Shown here in pieces: positions 1 through 7,942 of a DNA stretch of 14,626 bases. Made by a program: the position numbers and the translations under genes. Within the stretch, counting starts at the first letter, position 1; the number at the start of each line of letters is the position of its first letter. This DNA is from Lonsdalea britannica (GTDB taxonomy: Bacteria > Pseudomonadota > Gammaproteobacteria > Enterobacterales > Enterobacteriaceae), in the NCBI RefSeq assembly GCF_946477055.1, contig NZ_CAMKXG010000062.1:1-14626 (forward strand), written 5' to 3'. Under the pieces are notes generated by a model. It ran no database searches. It worked only from the letters and a program-made list of their open reading frames with translations, and had not been told where the DNA came from.

Positions 1-199
1 AGGCAAATTTCACCGTTTTGATCGGCAAAGTGATGATCTGATCGAAATGTCCGTGCTCCCGGCAGTACGCCAGGGCCTTGGGGTTGTGCTCATTCAGAAT
101 AAGCACACAGGGAAATTTGTCCGACACGCCGCAGGCGGCGGCCAGGAACATTTTCTCGTGTCCGCTGAAGATGTCAGTATCGCAATAAAAAACTTTCAT
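1..199 (-). CDS. Probable glycosyltransferase, N-terminal fragment (cut by left edge)
   Basis: An open frame starts with ATG at 199 and runs off the window at base 1, giving 66 residues beginning MKVFYCDTDIFSGHEKMFLA. A ribosome site (GGTGA) lies 7 bases before the ATG, and the frame starts 76 bases after the stop of the GT2 gene on the same strand. The N-terminus alternates a short hydrophobic beta strand with a glycine loop (SGHEKMFLAA), then a second strand (FPCVLILNEH). This resembles the first Rossmann half of GT-B glycosyltransferases, where the loop is usually GGAEKVL-like. The donor-binding C-terminal half with its E-x7-E motif lies outside the window, so family assignment rests on position in the operon plus a short N-terminal pattern. 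By context it would add one sugar of the repeat unit. It could be another kind of GT-B or sugar-modifying enzyme. Confidence 0.6.
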   Translation of the reverse strand, partial: MKVFYCDTDIFSGHEKMFLAAACGVSDKFPCVLILNEHNPKALAYCREHGHFDQIITLPIKTVKFA

Positions 200-275
200 G
201 ATATTCACCGTAAAATAACCTGCCTGAAGAGCCTGAAATGCGGTCATTCCAGGCATGCCGACTCACAGCGACCGG

Positions 276-1109
276 TTATTTTTGCAGCAGGCCTTTCAGG
301 TAGTATTTGGTGGCGCCTAAAAAGACGCGCGTATCCGTCAGCGTCAGCAGCTCGGAGAAGCTCAGCTTCTCTTCAGCCGCCAGTTTGTATTGGAAGTAAA
401 GCGTCTTGACCGCCTTCTCATTCAACAGCGCCGCATGCTTGTTGATGAAAAATTCATAGCCGTTCTTGAGCTTTTTCGATTTGGTGATGCGGTTGAAGCC
501 GTGGTCAAGATATTGAATATAGGTGGCCCCGCCGATGCGATAGCCGTTGCCGAACTTCGCCGCCAGACGCAGCCAGGTGTCATAGTCCTGCCACGCGGGC
601 GAAGCGTTGTCGAACCCGCCAATCTCACGCATGTTCTCGGTGGTGGTGAACACCTGATTGCCGATCACATTCGACTGGCAGAGATCATCCAGCGTAATCA
701 CGCCCGCTTTATCGAACTCGATAAAGTCACCTTTATCTCCCCGAAACACAATGCCGGACGAGATGTAGGGATAGCGGTTTTTTTCGAAAAACGTCACGAA
801 GGTGTCGACGCGGTCCGGCGTAAATTCGTCGTCGTCATCCAACCCGGTAATGTACTCACCCTGCGCATATTTGATGGCCGTATTCCGGCAGCCGCAGGCG
901 CCTTTGGTATTTTCGTTTTTGTAGAATCTGACGGCGGTATGGCCGCCAACCAACGATTTGACGACCGCTTCGGTATCATCGGTTGAACCATCATCGACGA
1001 CGATCACTTCAATATTTTTGTAGGTCTGATTTTTAACAGACTCAACCGCGCGCTTGACTAAAGAAGAGCGATTATAGGTTGGTATATAAACAGAAACCAA
1101 AGGACTCAT
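276..1109 (-). CDS. Family 2 glycosyltransferase, WcaA-like
   Basis: This 277-residue protein has the GT-A fold signature of family GT2: an N-terminal SVYIPTYNR strand and loop, the nucleotide-binding VVDDGSTDD near residues 38-45, a DxD-type metal site in GEYITGLDDDDEFTPDR (about 84-100), and QDYD near 174-177 where the catalytic base is usually found. Several segments (GEYITG-DDDDE-TP-R, then N-IGNQVFT, then QDYD..LR) closely parallel recalled E. coli WcaA, which is of nearly the same length. It has no membrane segment and probably works at the inner face of the inner membrane, adding a sugar to the undecaprenyl-linked repeat unit. The ATG has a good AGGTGG ribosome site. The gene follows wzx by 94 bases and precedes the partial glycosyltransferase by 76. 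Donor and acceptor sugars cannot be read from sequence. Confidence 0.9.
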   Translation of the reverse strand: MSPLVSVYIPTYNRSSLVKRAVESVKNQTYKNIEVIVVDDGSTDDTEAVVKSLVGGHTAVRFYKNENTKGACGCRNTAIKYAQGEYITGLDDDDEFTPDRVDTFVTFFEKNRYPYISSGIVFRGDKGDFIEFDKAGVITLDDLCQSNVIGNQVFTTTENMREIGGFDNASPAWQDYDTWLRLAAKFGNGYRIGGATYIQYLDHGFNRITKSKKLKNGYEFFINKHAALLNEKAVKTLYFQYKLAAEEKLSFSELLTLTDTRVFLGATKYYLKGLLQK

Positions 1110-1203
1110 ATTCGATCCACCTCGATGAATTCATTAAATATAAAGAACCGGATACGTTCTTTATGCCAAGACATCAGCGTAATTATTTCCCTGTAGCGCG
1201 GCG

Positions 1204-2649
1204 TTATATCAGCGCCTTTTTCTTTCTTCGCACGATCCCTGCTATCGTCGTGCGCAATGTTTTATCCACCAGCAGCATGGCGAGGGTGTAAGTCGCCATC
1301 CCGCAGAGAATGGAAATCGCCAGCACCCATTCCGTAGTCAGAGAGCGACTCAGTACCGTTTTGATGCCATACACTCCCCCCACCATCAACGCGCCGGAGA
1401 CCTGAATCGGCAGAATGCGTTTGAAAAAGGCCACGACGGAGAAGCCAATCAGCGATCTCACGCACACGATGACCGGGATGAAGTTGAGAATGTTGGCGAT
1501 AAAGTAAAACTGGGAGAAGGTGACGATGTCATACCGGGACCCGATCATGAACGCGGAGACCTGCAGAATGGCGCCAAGCAATCCCAATATCATCAGCGTG
1601 TCTGTCCGCCCTTTGGACATAAACAGGGTGCCGGACGTGCTGAGAATGGACTGAATAATCGCGGTCGGCGCCAGCCAGACCAGGATCGTGGCGGTCAGCG
1701 CCCATTTGTCGCCGAAGACGATGAGCACGAACTCCTTGCTCAAGATCGCAATGCCCATCATCAAAGGGACGACCAGCAGCAGGATGTAGTAGAGAACGTT
1801 GTAATAGACTTCGCGTATTTTCTCCGGCTCGTCCTGATAGCGGCTCAGCACCGGGAACAGCGCGCGGGACGCCACAAACGTCAGGCTTTGCAGCGGAAAC
1901 AGCATAATGCGATAGGCCAGCGAATAGGCACCCAGTATCAGCGAGGAGAAGTAATGCCCGATGATCATGCTGTCCGCGTTGCGGGAGAAGTAGTTGATGA
2001 AGTTGAACGCCGTGAGATTGGCGCTGAAACCAAAGATGCTTTTTAGCTCGGCCTTATCCCAGATCTGCGAGAACGAGGGACGCCAGGCCGACGCCAGCCA
2101 GAGCTGAACGGTCGACATCAAATTCAGCACGATGACCTGCGCGACCAGGCTCATGACGCCGTATCCCATCACCGCTAGCGTAACGGCGACGACGAACGAA
2201 AACAGCGACGAGGTAATTTCGATGAAGGCCACTTTCTTGAACTGCGACTGACGCTCCAGCAGGGCCAAATGTGCGGCGGAGCTGCTCCCAAGCGGGAAAC
2301 TGAGCGACAGCAGGCACAGGATGAGTACGAGCTTGTCCTGATTGAAGAAACTCGACACCACCGGCGAGATCAGCACCACCACCAAACACACGCCGAGGCC
2401 CATGAAGATGTTCAGCCAGAACACCGCATTGATGGTCTTGTCCTGCAGCTCTTTGCGTTGAATGATGGCGGCTGACGTTCCTAAATCACGGGCCAACGTC
2501 GCCAGATTGACGACGACCAGCGCCATCGCCATCAGACCGTACTCCTGCGGCGGGATCATCCGAGCTAAAACCACGATGTTCATTAGCTGGACGATGATTT
2601 TGAACCCTTGCGAAAACCCCACCCACTTGGTGTTAGAAATGAGTCCCAT
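1204..2649 (-). CDS. wzx: Wzx flippase, WzxC/polysaccharide transporter family
   Basis: This is a highly hydrophobic protein of 481 residues with about 12-14 predicted membrane segments and a basic C-terminus (VRRKKKALI). It begins GLISNTKWVGFSQGFKI and contains GAYSLAYRIMLFPLQSLTFVA-type sequence in the middle, both characteristic of the WzxC branch of the MOP/PST superfamily as in colanic acid and amylovoran loci. Its role is to flip the lipid-linked repeat unit across the inner membrane before polymerisation. The frame is open upstream to a TTG at 2721, but that 24-codon extension is rich in rare codons (AGA twice, ATA) and polar. The ATG at 2649 gives the usual WzxC N-terminus, so I chose it, although only a weak AAAGAAAA ribosome site precedes it. 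The 253-base gap after wcaJ is the longest inside the operon. Confidence 0.9.
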   Translation of the reverse strand: MGLISNTKWVGFSQGFKIIVQLMNIVVLARMIPPQEYGLMAMALVVVNLATLARDLGTSAAIIQRKELQDKTINAVFWLNIFMGLGVCLVVVLISPVVSSFFNQDKLVLILCLLSLSFPLGSSSAAHLALLERQSQFKKVAFIEITSSLFSFVVAVTLAVMGYGVMSLVAQVIVLNLMSTVQLWLASAWRPSFSQIWDKAELKSIFGFSANLTAFNFINYFSRNADSMIIGHYFSSLILGAYSLAYRIMLFPLQSLTFVASRALFPVLSRYQDEPEKIREVYYNVLYYILLLVVPLMMGIAILSKEFVLIVFGDKWALTATILVWLAPTAIIQSILSTSGTLFMSKGRTDTLMILGLLGAILQVSAFMIGSRYDIVTFSQFYFIANILNFIPVIVCVRSLIGFSVVAFFKRILPIQVSGALMVGGVYGIKTVLSRSLTTEWVLAISILCGMATYTLAMLLVDKTLRTTIAGIVRRKKKALI

Positions 2650-2882
2650 AGCGTTTTTTTCTTTATTAATTATGTATGAATAACAGCACAGAGCCTGATT
2701 TCTGACTCTATCTCCCTTCAACCGGACAAGGTTGCATCATGTTCACAGCATCACGAGATGATGACCGCCGAACGTCTCGCCCTTCCCCAACGTCGGACAA
2801 GCAGCCGGACGACGAGCAAACTCTGCGGTCCGGCGCTGGCTTGGCTTAATTCGTTACAGAGACAGGTGACGGAGCGATCCAT

Positions 2883-2898
2883 ACCGCATCCGTGCGGT
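2883..2898 (-). other. Hairpin just after the wcaJ stop codon
   Basis: A perfect 6-bp inverted repeat (ACCGCA / TGCGGT, 4-base loop) sits 4 bases after the wcaJ stop. No T tract follows on the minus strand, so it does not look like an intrinsic terminator. It could stabilise the 3' end of a processed transcript or partly attenuate downstream wzx. The rest of 2650-2882 shows no gene I can support. Confidence 0.4.
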
Positions 2899-2902
2899 CT
2901 GA

Positions 2903-4324
2903 TTAATAGGCTGATTTATTGACAAAGCCTTTAAAGATGGTCAGGAAGATGATTTTTATATCCAGCCACAGCGTCCAGTTCTGGATATAGCTGAGATCGA
3001 ACTCCACCCGCTTTTCCATCTTGTCGAGGGTTTCTGTCTCTCCACGCCAGCCGTTGATCTGAGCCCAGCCGGTAATGCCGGGTTTCATCTTGTGGCGCAG
3101 CATGTAGCCTTTGATCAATTTCCGGTATTGCTCGTTATGAGCAACGGCATGGGGACGAGGGCCGACAATGGACATATCGCCCAGAATGACGTTGAAGAAC
3201 TGGGGCAGCTCATCCAGCGAGGTCCGGCGCAAGAAAGCGCCGACTGGCGTAATACGCGCATCCCCTTTCGTAGCCTGGATAACCTTATCGCCGTTCTCCA
3301 TGACGCTCATGCTGCGGAATTTCCAGATCTCAATCGGCTTGCCGTCGATGCCGTAGCGTTTCTGGCGGAATATCACCGGTCCGGGCGAGGTCGCCTTGAC
3401 GGTAATGGAAATCAGGAGCATCAGCGGTGAAATCAGCAATAGGATTATCGAGGCGATAATAATGTCTTCGATTCGCTTGATAAGGACGTTAAGACCACTC
3501 ATCGGCGTATCGTAGAGGGAGATAACGGGTATTCCATTTATCATTTCACTGCGTGACTGCAACATGCTGAACATGAGAATGTCCGGGATCAGCAAGACGG
3601 TGCAGGTGGTGTCCGACAGCTCCTGCAGAATGGTGTCGATAAGCTCGGAGTCTTTCATCGGCAAAGCAATATAGACCTTGTCGATCTCGCCCCGCTTGGC
3701 GCTCTTGATCAGCGCCTCTACGCCGCCGAGCTTTCTGACGTTGGCGGCTTCGTAGGACTCCGCCACCGCGTCTTTTTCCGGCAGATAGTAGCCGATCATG
3801 TTCAGTCCCAACCACGGCGCCTTGAGAATGCTTTCGATCATATGCAGACCCGCCATCGAGTCGCCGATAATCACGACGCGACGCGTGTTATAACCCAGCT
3901 GACGCAGGTATCTGACCGCGACACGAATTAACAGGCGCGACAGAATAAACGACACCAGCGAAATACTGAGCCACAGCGCATGGTAGTAAAAACCAATAAA
4001 CTTCGTAGGGAAAATAGACAGTATTCCGGCGCTGAAAATAACGCTCAGCACCCAGTTGCGCATCAATAGTTTGATTTCGCGTCGGAAACTGACGCCCCGC
4101 CATGAACGATAGAAATCAGTAATTCCCCCGAATAATTGAAAAATAGAGAGGCTAATAAAGGCAAGCAACCAATGCTGAAGATCAATCTCACCGTTGACGA
4201 AAAAAGAGACAAGAAATGTACTCAGCAATATGGTTACTATATCGGTAAAACGCTGCAACATGGATATCATGGAGGCGTTTGTATAGACGATGTTACCTGG
4301 TTCTTTTAACATCATTTTTCTCAT
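2903..4324 (-). CDS. wcaJ: Undecaprenyl-phosphate glucose phosphotransferase WcaJ
   Basis: The 473-residue protein belongs to the polyisoprenyl-phosphate hexose-1-phosphate transferases. It has an N-terminal bundle of membrane segments with FGGITDFYRSWRGV at about 65-78, a soluble CoA-binding-like Rossmann region (VVIIGDSMAG, about 150-159), a long hydrophobic segment near 286-309, and the C-terminal catalytic domain. That domain carries PGPVIFRQ, KFRSM (335-339), the DELPQ catalytic stretch (371-375) and GPRPH (388-392), and ends EFDLSYI...FKGFVNKSAY. By recalled sequence it is very close to E. coli WcaJ (464 residues). It transfers glucose-1-phosphate from UDP-glucose to undecaprenyl phosphate, the first step of repeat-unit assembly, although some relatives use galactose. 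Three candidate starts (4324, 4315, 4312) lie within 12 bases and the ribosome site is weak, so the exact N-terminus is uncertain. It stands 25 bases after the upstream GT4 gene. Confidence 0.93.
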   Translation of the reverse strand: MRKMMLKEPGNIVYTNASMISMLQRFTDIVTILLSTFLVSFFVNGEIDLQHWLLAFISLSIFQLFGGITDFYRSWRGVSFRREIKLLMRNWVLSVIFSAGILSIFPTKFIGFYYHALWLSISLVSFILSRLLIRVAVRYLRQLGYNTRRVVIIGDSMAGLHMIESILKAPWLGLNMIGYYLPEKDAVAESYEAANVRKLGGVEALIKSAKRGEIDKVYIALPMKDSELIDTILQELSDTTCTVLLIPDILMFSMLQSRSEMINGIPVISLYDTPMSGLNVLIKRIEDIIIASIILLLISPLMLLISITVKATSPGPVIFRQKRYGIDGKPIEIWKFRSMSVMENGDKVIQATKGDARITPVGAFLRRTSLDELPQFFNVILGDMSIVGPRPHAVAHNEQYRKLIKGYMLRHKMKPGITGWAQINGWRGETETLDKMEKRVEFDLSYIQNWTLWLDIKIIFLTIFKGFVNKSAY

Positions 4325-4349
4325 ATAGATTTAGTTTGATGAGTCAGTC

Positions 4350-5504
4350 TCAATAAATAATCTTTTTGCTCTCGTCAAAAAGCTCCCATTTATTTTTTAC
4401 ATAATTATCGAATTCAAGCTGGAATCTGTTCACGGAAAACCGTAGCGCATTTTCCCGGCAATCCTCGGCACCGATCTTCCCATCCAATTGTTCAAAATCG
4501 TTCACCGCCTGGCACAGCGACTCTGCCGTTTGCTGTTCGAAAAACAGACCTGTCGGTTTATCCACACCCAACGGACGAACGGTTTCTAATGCACCGCCTT
4601 TTCCGAAAGCAATCACCGGAGTACCGCAAGCCTGTGCCTCGACGGGGGAAATACCAAAATCTTCTTCCGCCGCGAAAACAAAGGCCTTCGCGCGCTGCAT
4701 ATAGTCAATCAGGGCGGCATCGCTTTGATAACCGAGCAGTTCGATATTCGATTTCGCCAGAGATTTAACTTTGCTCATATCTGGCCCATCTCCAATCACC
4801 AGCAGTTTTTTATCTGGCATTTTCGAGAATGCATCGACAATCAGGTCCACTTTTTTATAAGGAACCAGTCGAGACGCCGTTAAATAGAATTCCTCTTTCT
4901 TATCTGAAAACTTAAAGCTCGAAATATCGACCGGCGGATAAATGACATCAGCTTCTCGGCGATAGATTTTATTTATTCTTCTGGCGATAAATTGAGAGTT
5001 CGCCACGAAGTGGTCTACGCCGTTGGCAGTACGGTAATCCCAAAGACGCATCTTGTGCAATAGGACTTTGGCGATAAAACCTTTTAGTCCTTTATTCATT
5101 CCGGACTCTCTTAAATATTGGTGCTGTAAATCCCAGGCGTAGCGAATAGGTGAATGCACATAGCTAATATGTAATTGATCTGGCCCGGTGAGAATGCCTT
5201 TCGCTACCGCATGACTGCTGGATAAAACAACGTCATAACTCGACAGATCTAATTGTTCAATCGCCAATGGCATGAAAGGCAGATATTTCCGATAGTTTTT
5301 TTTCGCATTGGGAAACTTTTGAATAAAGGTGGTCGTTGCGTGTTTATTGGCAATAAGCTCACGGCTTTTTTCATCAAAAAAATCGATGACTGAGTAAAGT
5401 TCCGCTTTGGGATAAACTGCCAGCATTTCTTTGAGAACTTTCTCTGCACCTGCATAGGTCACCAGCCAGTCCGTCACGATCCCTACTTTGTAGTTATCTG
5501 ACAT
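4350..5504 (-). CDS. Family 4 glycosyltransferase, WbaZ/mannosyltransferase-like
   Basis: This 384-residue GT-B protein starts with a Rossmann strand (KVGIVTDWLV) followed by the GAEKVL loop at about 19-24. Its C-terminal donor domain contains TASRLVPYKKVDLIVDAF, LLVIGDGPD, and the GT4 E-x7-E motif EDFGISPVE (E281 and E289) followed by AQACGTPVIAF. The pattern HISYVHSPIRYAWDL and the overall layout resemble WbaZ-type mannosyltransferases of O-antigen loci, but the sugar cannot be assigned. It is predicted cytoplasmic or peripheral to the inner membrane. Start choice: an ATG at 5510 abuts AGGGAG with no spacing, whereas the ATG at 5504 sits 6 bases after it, so 5504 is the likely start. The gene lies 27 bases after the preceding GT4 gene and 25 before wcaJ. 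It is visibly more AT-rich than wza-wzc. Confidence 0.9.
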   Translation of the reverse strand: MSDNYKVGIVTDWLVTYAGAEKVLKEMLAVYPKAELYSVIDFFDEKSRELIANKHATTTFIQKFPNAKKNYRKYLPFMPLAIEQLDLSSYDVVLSSSHAVAKGILTGPDQLHISYVHSPIRYAWDLQHQYLRESGMNKGLKGFIAKVLLHKMRLWDYRTANGVDHFVANSQFIARRINKIYRREADVIYPPVDISSFKFSDKKEEFYLTASRLVPYKKVDLIVDAFSKMPDKKLLVIGDGPDMSKVKSLAKSNIELLGYQSDAALIDYMQRAKAFVFAAEEDFGISPVEAQACGTPVIAFGKGGALETVRPLGVDKPTGLFFEQQTAESLCQAVNDFEQLDGKIGAEDCRENALRFSVNRFQLEFDNYVKNKWELFDESKKIIY

Positions 5505-5531
5505 ATTCATCTCCCTAAAAATAAAAAATAA

Positions 5532-6596
5532 TCAGCGTTTAACTAAAACGCCATCAATAATATGACTCAGTTGTTCTGCGGATTTATTCCAGGAGAATCT
5601 TTCTATATTTTGATATCCCTTTTGAATAAGAGAACTCCTCAAATCAGGCTCAGAAATGACCGAAGCGATTTTTTCACTCATATCCTGAATGTTTAATGGC
5701 GAGAAAAACGTCGCGCTGTCGCCTAATACTTCCGGCATCGAAGCCGCATTAGAAGAAATCACCGGACAACCGCATGCCTGAGCTTCCAGGGGGGGAATAC
5801 CGAAACCTTCATACAACGAAGGAAAAATGAACGCGGTGGCGTTGCGGTAAAGCGCCAGCAGATCGTCATCGCTGACGCGGCCGACGAATTGAATACGGCT
5901 TTCGTCGAGGTTTTGCAGATAACTCTGCTTTTTAAAACTGCCTGAACCGCCCCCCACCACTTTCAATGTGATGTCTTTATTGTCCAGCTGGCTGAAGGCT
6001 TCGATCAGACTGTGAAAATTCTTGTGATAATTTGGAGAGGAGACCGCCAGCAAATACGCATCGTGACCGGCGTCCGCACTGACTTTATCATTGCCGCTGA
6101 ATTTGCCGCTGACCGCATTGTAAACCACCGCGATTTTATGAGGATCGATGTGATAGTGCTTCCCCAACTCCAGCTTGGAAAATTCGCTGACGGTAATCAG
6201 CTTATGCGAATTTTTAATCATCAGCGGGACTAAGGTGTTATACAGCAGCCTGAATTTCTTGGAGTAGCTCTGCGGATAGCGTTTATAAGTGACATCGTGA
6301 TGCGTCACAATTTTGTTTTTATAAAACACCGGTGCGGTGCTGCATAAATTAATTAATAAAGGCGAGCCGTTGCGCTTGAGGTAACGGGGAAGATCATATT
6401 GCTCCCACGCGTGGCCGCTGTTTTTACCGATGATTTTGACGTTGAGCTGTTTAGCGACATCCTGCCGCAATATATCGCGCGGCGATAAAAATACCACGTC
6501 ATCTCTCATTGTATTTAGCGACAGGCTCAGTTCTTCTGCAAAGCGCTGCACCCCGGTAATATCCTGAGTCAGGAACCTGGCATTGACGAAAATCAC
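5532..6596 (-). CDS. Family 4 glycosyltransferase
   Basis: This 354-residue retaining GT-B enzyme has an N-terminal MIFVNARFLTQDITGVQRFAEEL, where TGVQRF (14-19) is the usual glycine loop. HHDVTYKRYP follows near 99-108, then ITVSEFSK, a donor-domain LLAVSSPNYHKNF, and the E-x7-E motif EGFGIPPLE (E263 and E271) with AQACGCPVISSNAASMPEV. These are clear GT4 features. It would transfer one sugar of the repeat unit at the cytoplasmic face of the membrane; donor and linkage are unknown. The start codon is GTG at 6596, supported by AGGGTGA about 5 bases upstream, and the gene begins 42 bases after the wzy stop. Base composition is low in GC like its neighbours wzy and the next GT4, suggesting the three genes moved as a unit. 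Confidence 0.9.
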   Translation of the reverse strand: MIFVNARFLTQDITGVQRFAEELSLSLNTMRDDVVFLSPRDILRQDVAKQLNVKIIGKNSGHAWEQYDLPRYLKRNGSPLLINLCSTAPVFYKNKIVTHHDVTYKRYPQSYSKKFRLLYNTLVPLMIKNSHKLITVSEFSKLELGKHYHIDPHKIAVVYNAVSGKFSGNDKVSADAGHDAYLLAVSSPNYHKNFHSLIEAFSQLDNKDITLKVVGGGSGSFKKQSYLQNLDESRIQFVGRVSDDDLLALYRNATAFIFPSLYEGFGIPPLEAQACGCPVISSNAASMPEVLGDSATFFSPLNIQDMSEKIASVISEPDLRSSLIQKGYQNIERFSWNKSAEQLSHIIDGVLVKR

Positions 6597-6638
6597 ATGA
6601 TCACCCTGATTGTCTGGTTAAAAGTATTGGTATCATCC

Positions 6639-7790
6639 CTAACGATATTGTTTGTTCGTGATGATGTAGTAATACGTGAGGATAATGAAGCTATCGACGG
6701 TGAAGAGCGTGACGGTCTGTGTGAAACAGATCAGGATCCCCATATCATAGCTATCCAGTTTCAGTAAGACGGAAGCCAGGAAGATCGTCATCAGTCCAAA
6801 TACGCCCATTTCCACCAAAATGCCTGACAGGCCAATATTGGGTTTAAGTCCTTTAGGCTCGAAGAAACCGATGATCGGCTGGCTGCTGTTGAAACACTGA
6901 TATTCTCTGTCGCAACCAAACAGCAGATTCGGTAGCTTCATATCCGTCAATAAATAGGACGGGGAAAAACGGTGAGCGAAAGATTCATGATCGTAAAAGT
7001 AATCTGGCGATCCCACATTCAGATAATGCGCCAGGCAAACTGACAGAAAAATAAACGCAATGATCGTGATGTTGACGGGTATTTTTCGAATGTAATGCCG
7101 CAGCAAATACAGAAACAGGAAGATAAACAGCACCAGAGAGACTTTGGACAGGCTGAACATAAAGGCCAGAATAAAAATCAGTATCTCTTTTTTCGTCAGC
7201 TTTTTATCTCTTGCTCTGATGATGAAGGTAATCAGCAGCAGCGATACAAAAAAGCCCGCCTCTCGGGATAACCCCGACATTCGCGGAAGGAAGAAGACGA
7301 CATATTGGTTAGTGTAAGTCTCCGTCGCATAGGCTCCCCAGATGAGCGTCGATATCGCGCTGGGGCCGAGCATGGCGGAATACTCTTGTCCAAATTGGAA
7401 CGCGATAAATTGCAATACGCACCACAGCGCGGAAAAGATCAGGCAGACGAAGATCTTGTCGACAATCGGCTTACCCACTTTGATCAGATAAATGACACCG
7501 AGGCTGATAGCGGTGCCTTTGACCGCAATATCAATACGTCCAATCAGCAGACAAAAGCTGAGAAAGAGCAGGATGAACAGCGTCGGTTTTAACGTGACCT
7601 TTTTGAGTCGCGCAAGGAACTGAAAATCTAAGAACACCAATGGCAGCCATAAATATACGGTCATGTCACTGATATAGGGGTTTAACGGCGTAGCGACAAA
7701 CAGGGCAGCGATCAGCCAACGCAATGTCGATGTCAGAGCACCTTCCCTATAGTTCACTGCCGGGGCGTTACTTTCGATGGCTATAGACAT
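6639..7790 (-). CDS. wzy: Wzy-type polysaccharide polymerase
   Basis: This 383-residue integral membrane protein has roughly ten hydrophobic segments separated by short charged loops, the normal look of Wzy/WcaD/O-antigen ligase-like proteins, which conserve little sequence. Supporting patches are SGLSREAGFF at about 172-181, comparable to the FEPAFF region of E. coli WcaD, then SLSKVSLVLF, and a large loop near 259-310 with HRFSPSYLL. It would polymerise flipped repeat units at the periplasmic face. The location between wzc and the glycosyltransferases fits, and no other gene in the window could fill this role. The frame extends upstream to a TTG at 7883 that has a good GGAGG 9 bases ahead. 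I still prefer the ATG at 7790, because the 31 extra codons include several rare ones (AGA, AGA, CGA, CCC, CTA) and have no family-like sequence. The longer form remains possible. Confidence 0.8.
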   Translation of the reverse strand: MSIAIESNAPAVNYREGALTSTLRWLIAALFVATPLNPYISDMTVYLWLPLVFLDFQFLARLKKVTLKPTLFILLFLSFCLLIGRIDIAVKGTAISLGVIYLIKVGKPIVDKIFVCLIFSALWCVLQFIAFQFGQEYSAMLGPSAISTLIWGAYATETYTNQYVVFFLPRMSGLSREAGFFVSLLLITFIIRARDKKLTKKEILIFILAFMFSLSKVSLVLFIFLFLYLLRHYIRKIPVNITIIAFIFLSVCLAHYLNVGSPDYFYDHESFAHRFSPSYLLTDMKLPNLLFGCDREYQCFNSSQPIIGFFEPKGLKPNIGLSGILVEMGVFGLMTIFLASVLLKLDSYDMGILICFTQTVTLFTVDSFIILTYYYIITNKQYR

Positions 7791-7942
7791 TAGCGAATAC
7801 GCTCTAAATAAAATAAACGACAGATAGGAGGGTGGCAGGCGTCGGACGGCGATATCGCAGAGGTACGGTCTGGAAGCCTTCAAGAAATACGGCCTCCAGA
7901 CCCTTCGACGTCGGATATACGCCCATCACTTAACAGCGGTCG

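Noticed and set aside
200..275. Short direct repeat GCCTGAA and palindrome GGCATGCC between the GT2 gene and the left-edge gene
   Set aside because: Too short and isolated to support a repeat element or a protein-binding site.
390..986. 198-codon plus-strand frame opposite the GT2 gene
   Set aside because: The minus-strand frame encodes an unmistakable GT2 enzyme; the plus frame is its antisense shadow without motifs or a supporting context.
2650..2721. Longer Wzx beginning at a TTG (505 residues)
   Set aside because: The extra 24 residues are polar, use rare codons and precede the typical WzxC N-terminus; the purine-rich AAGGGAGATAGAG there lies inside the putative extension, not before it.
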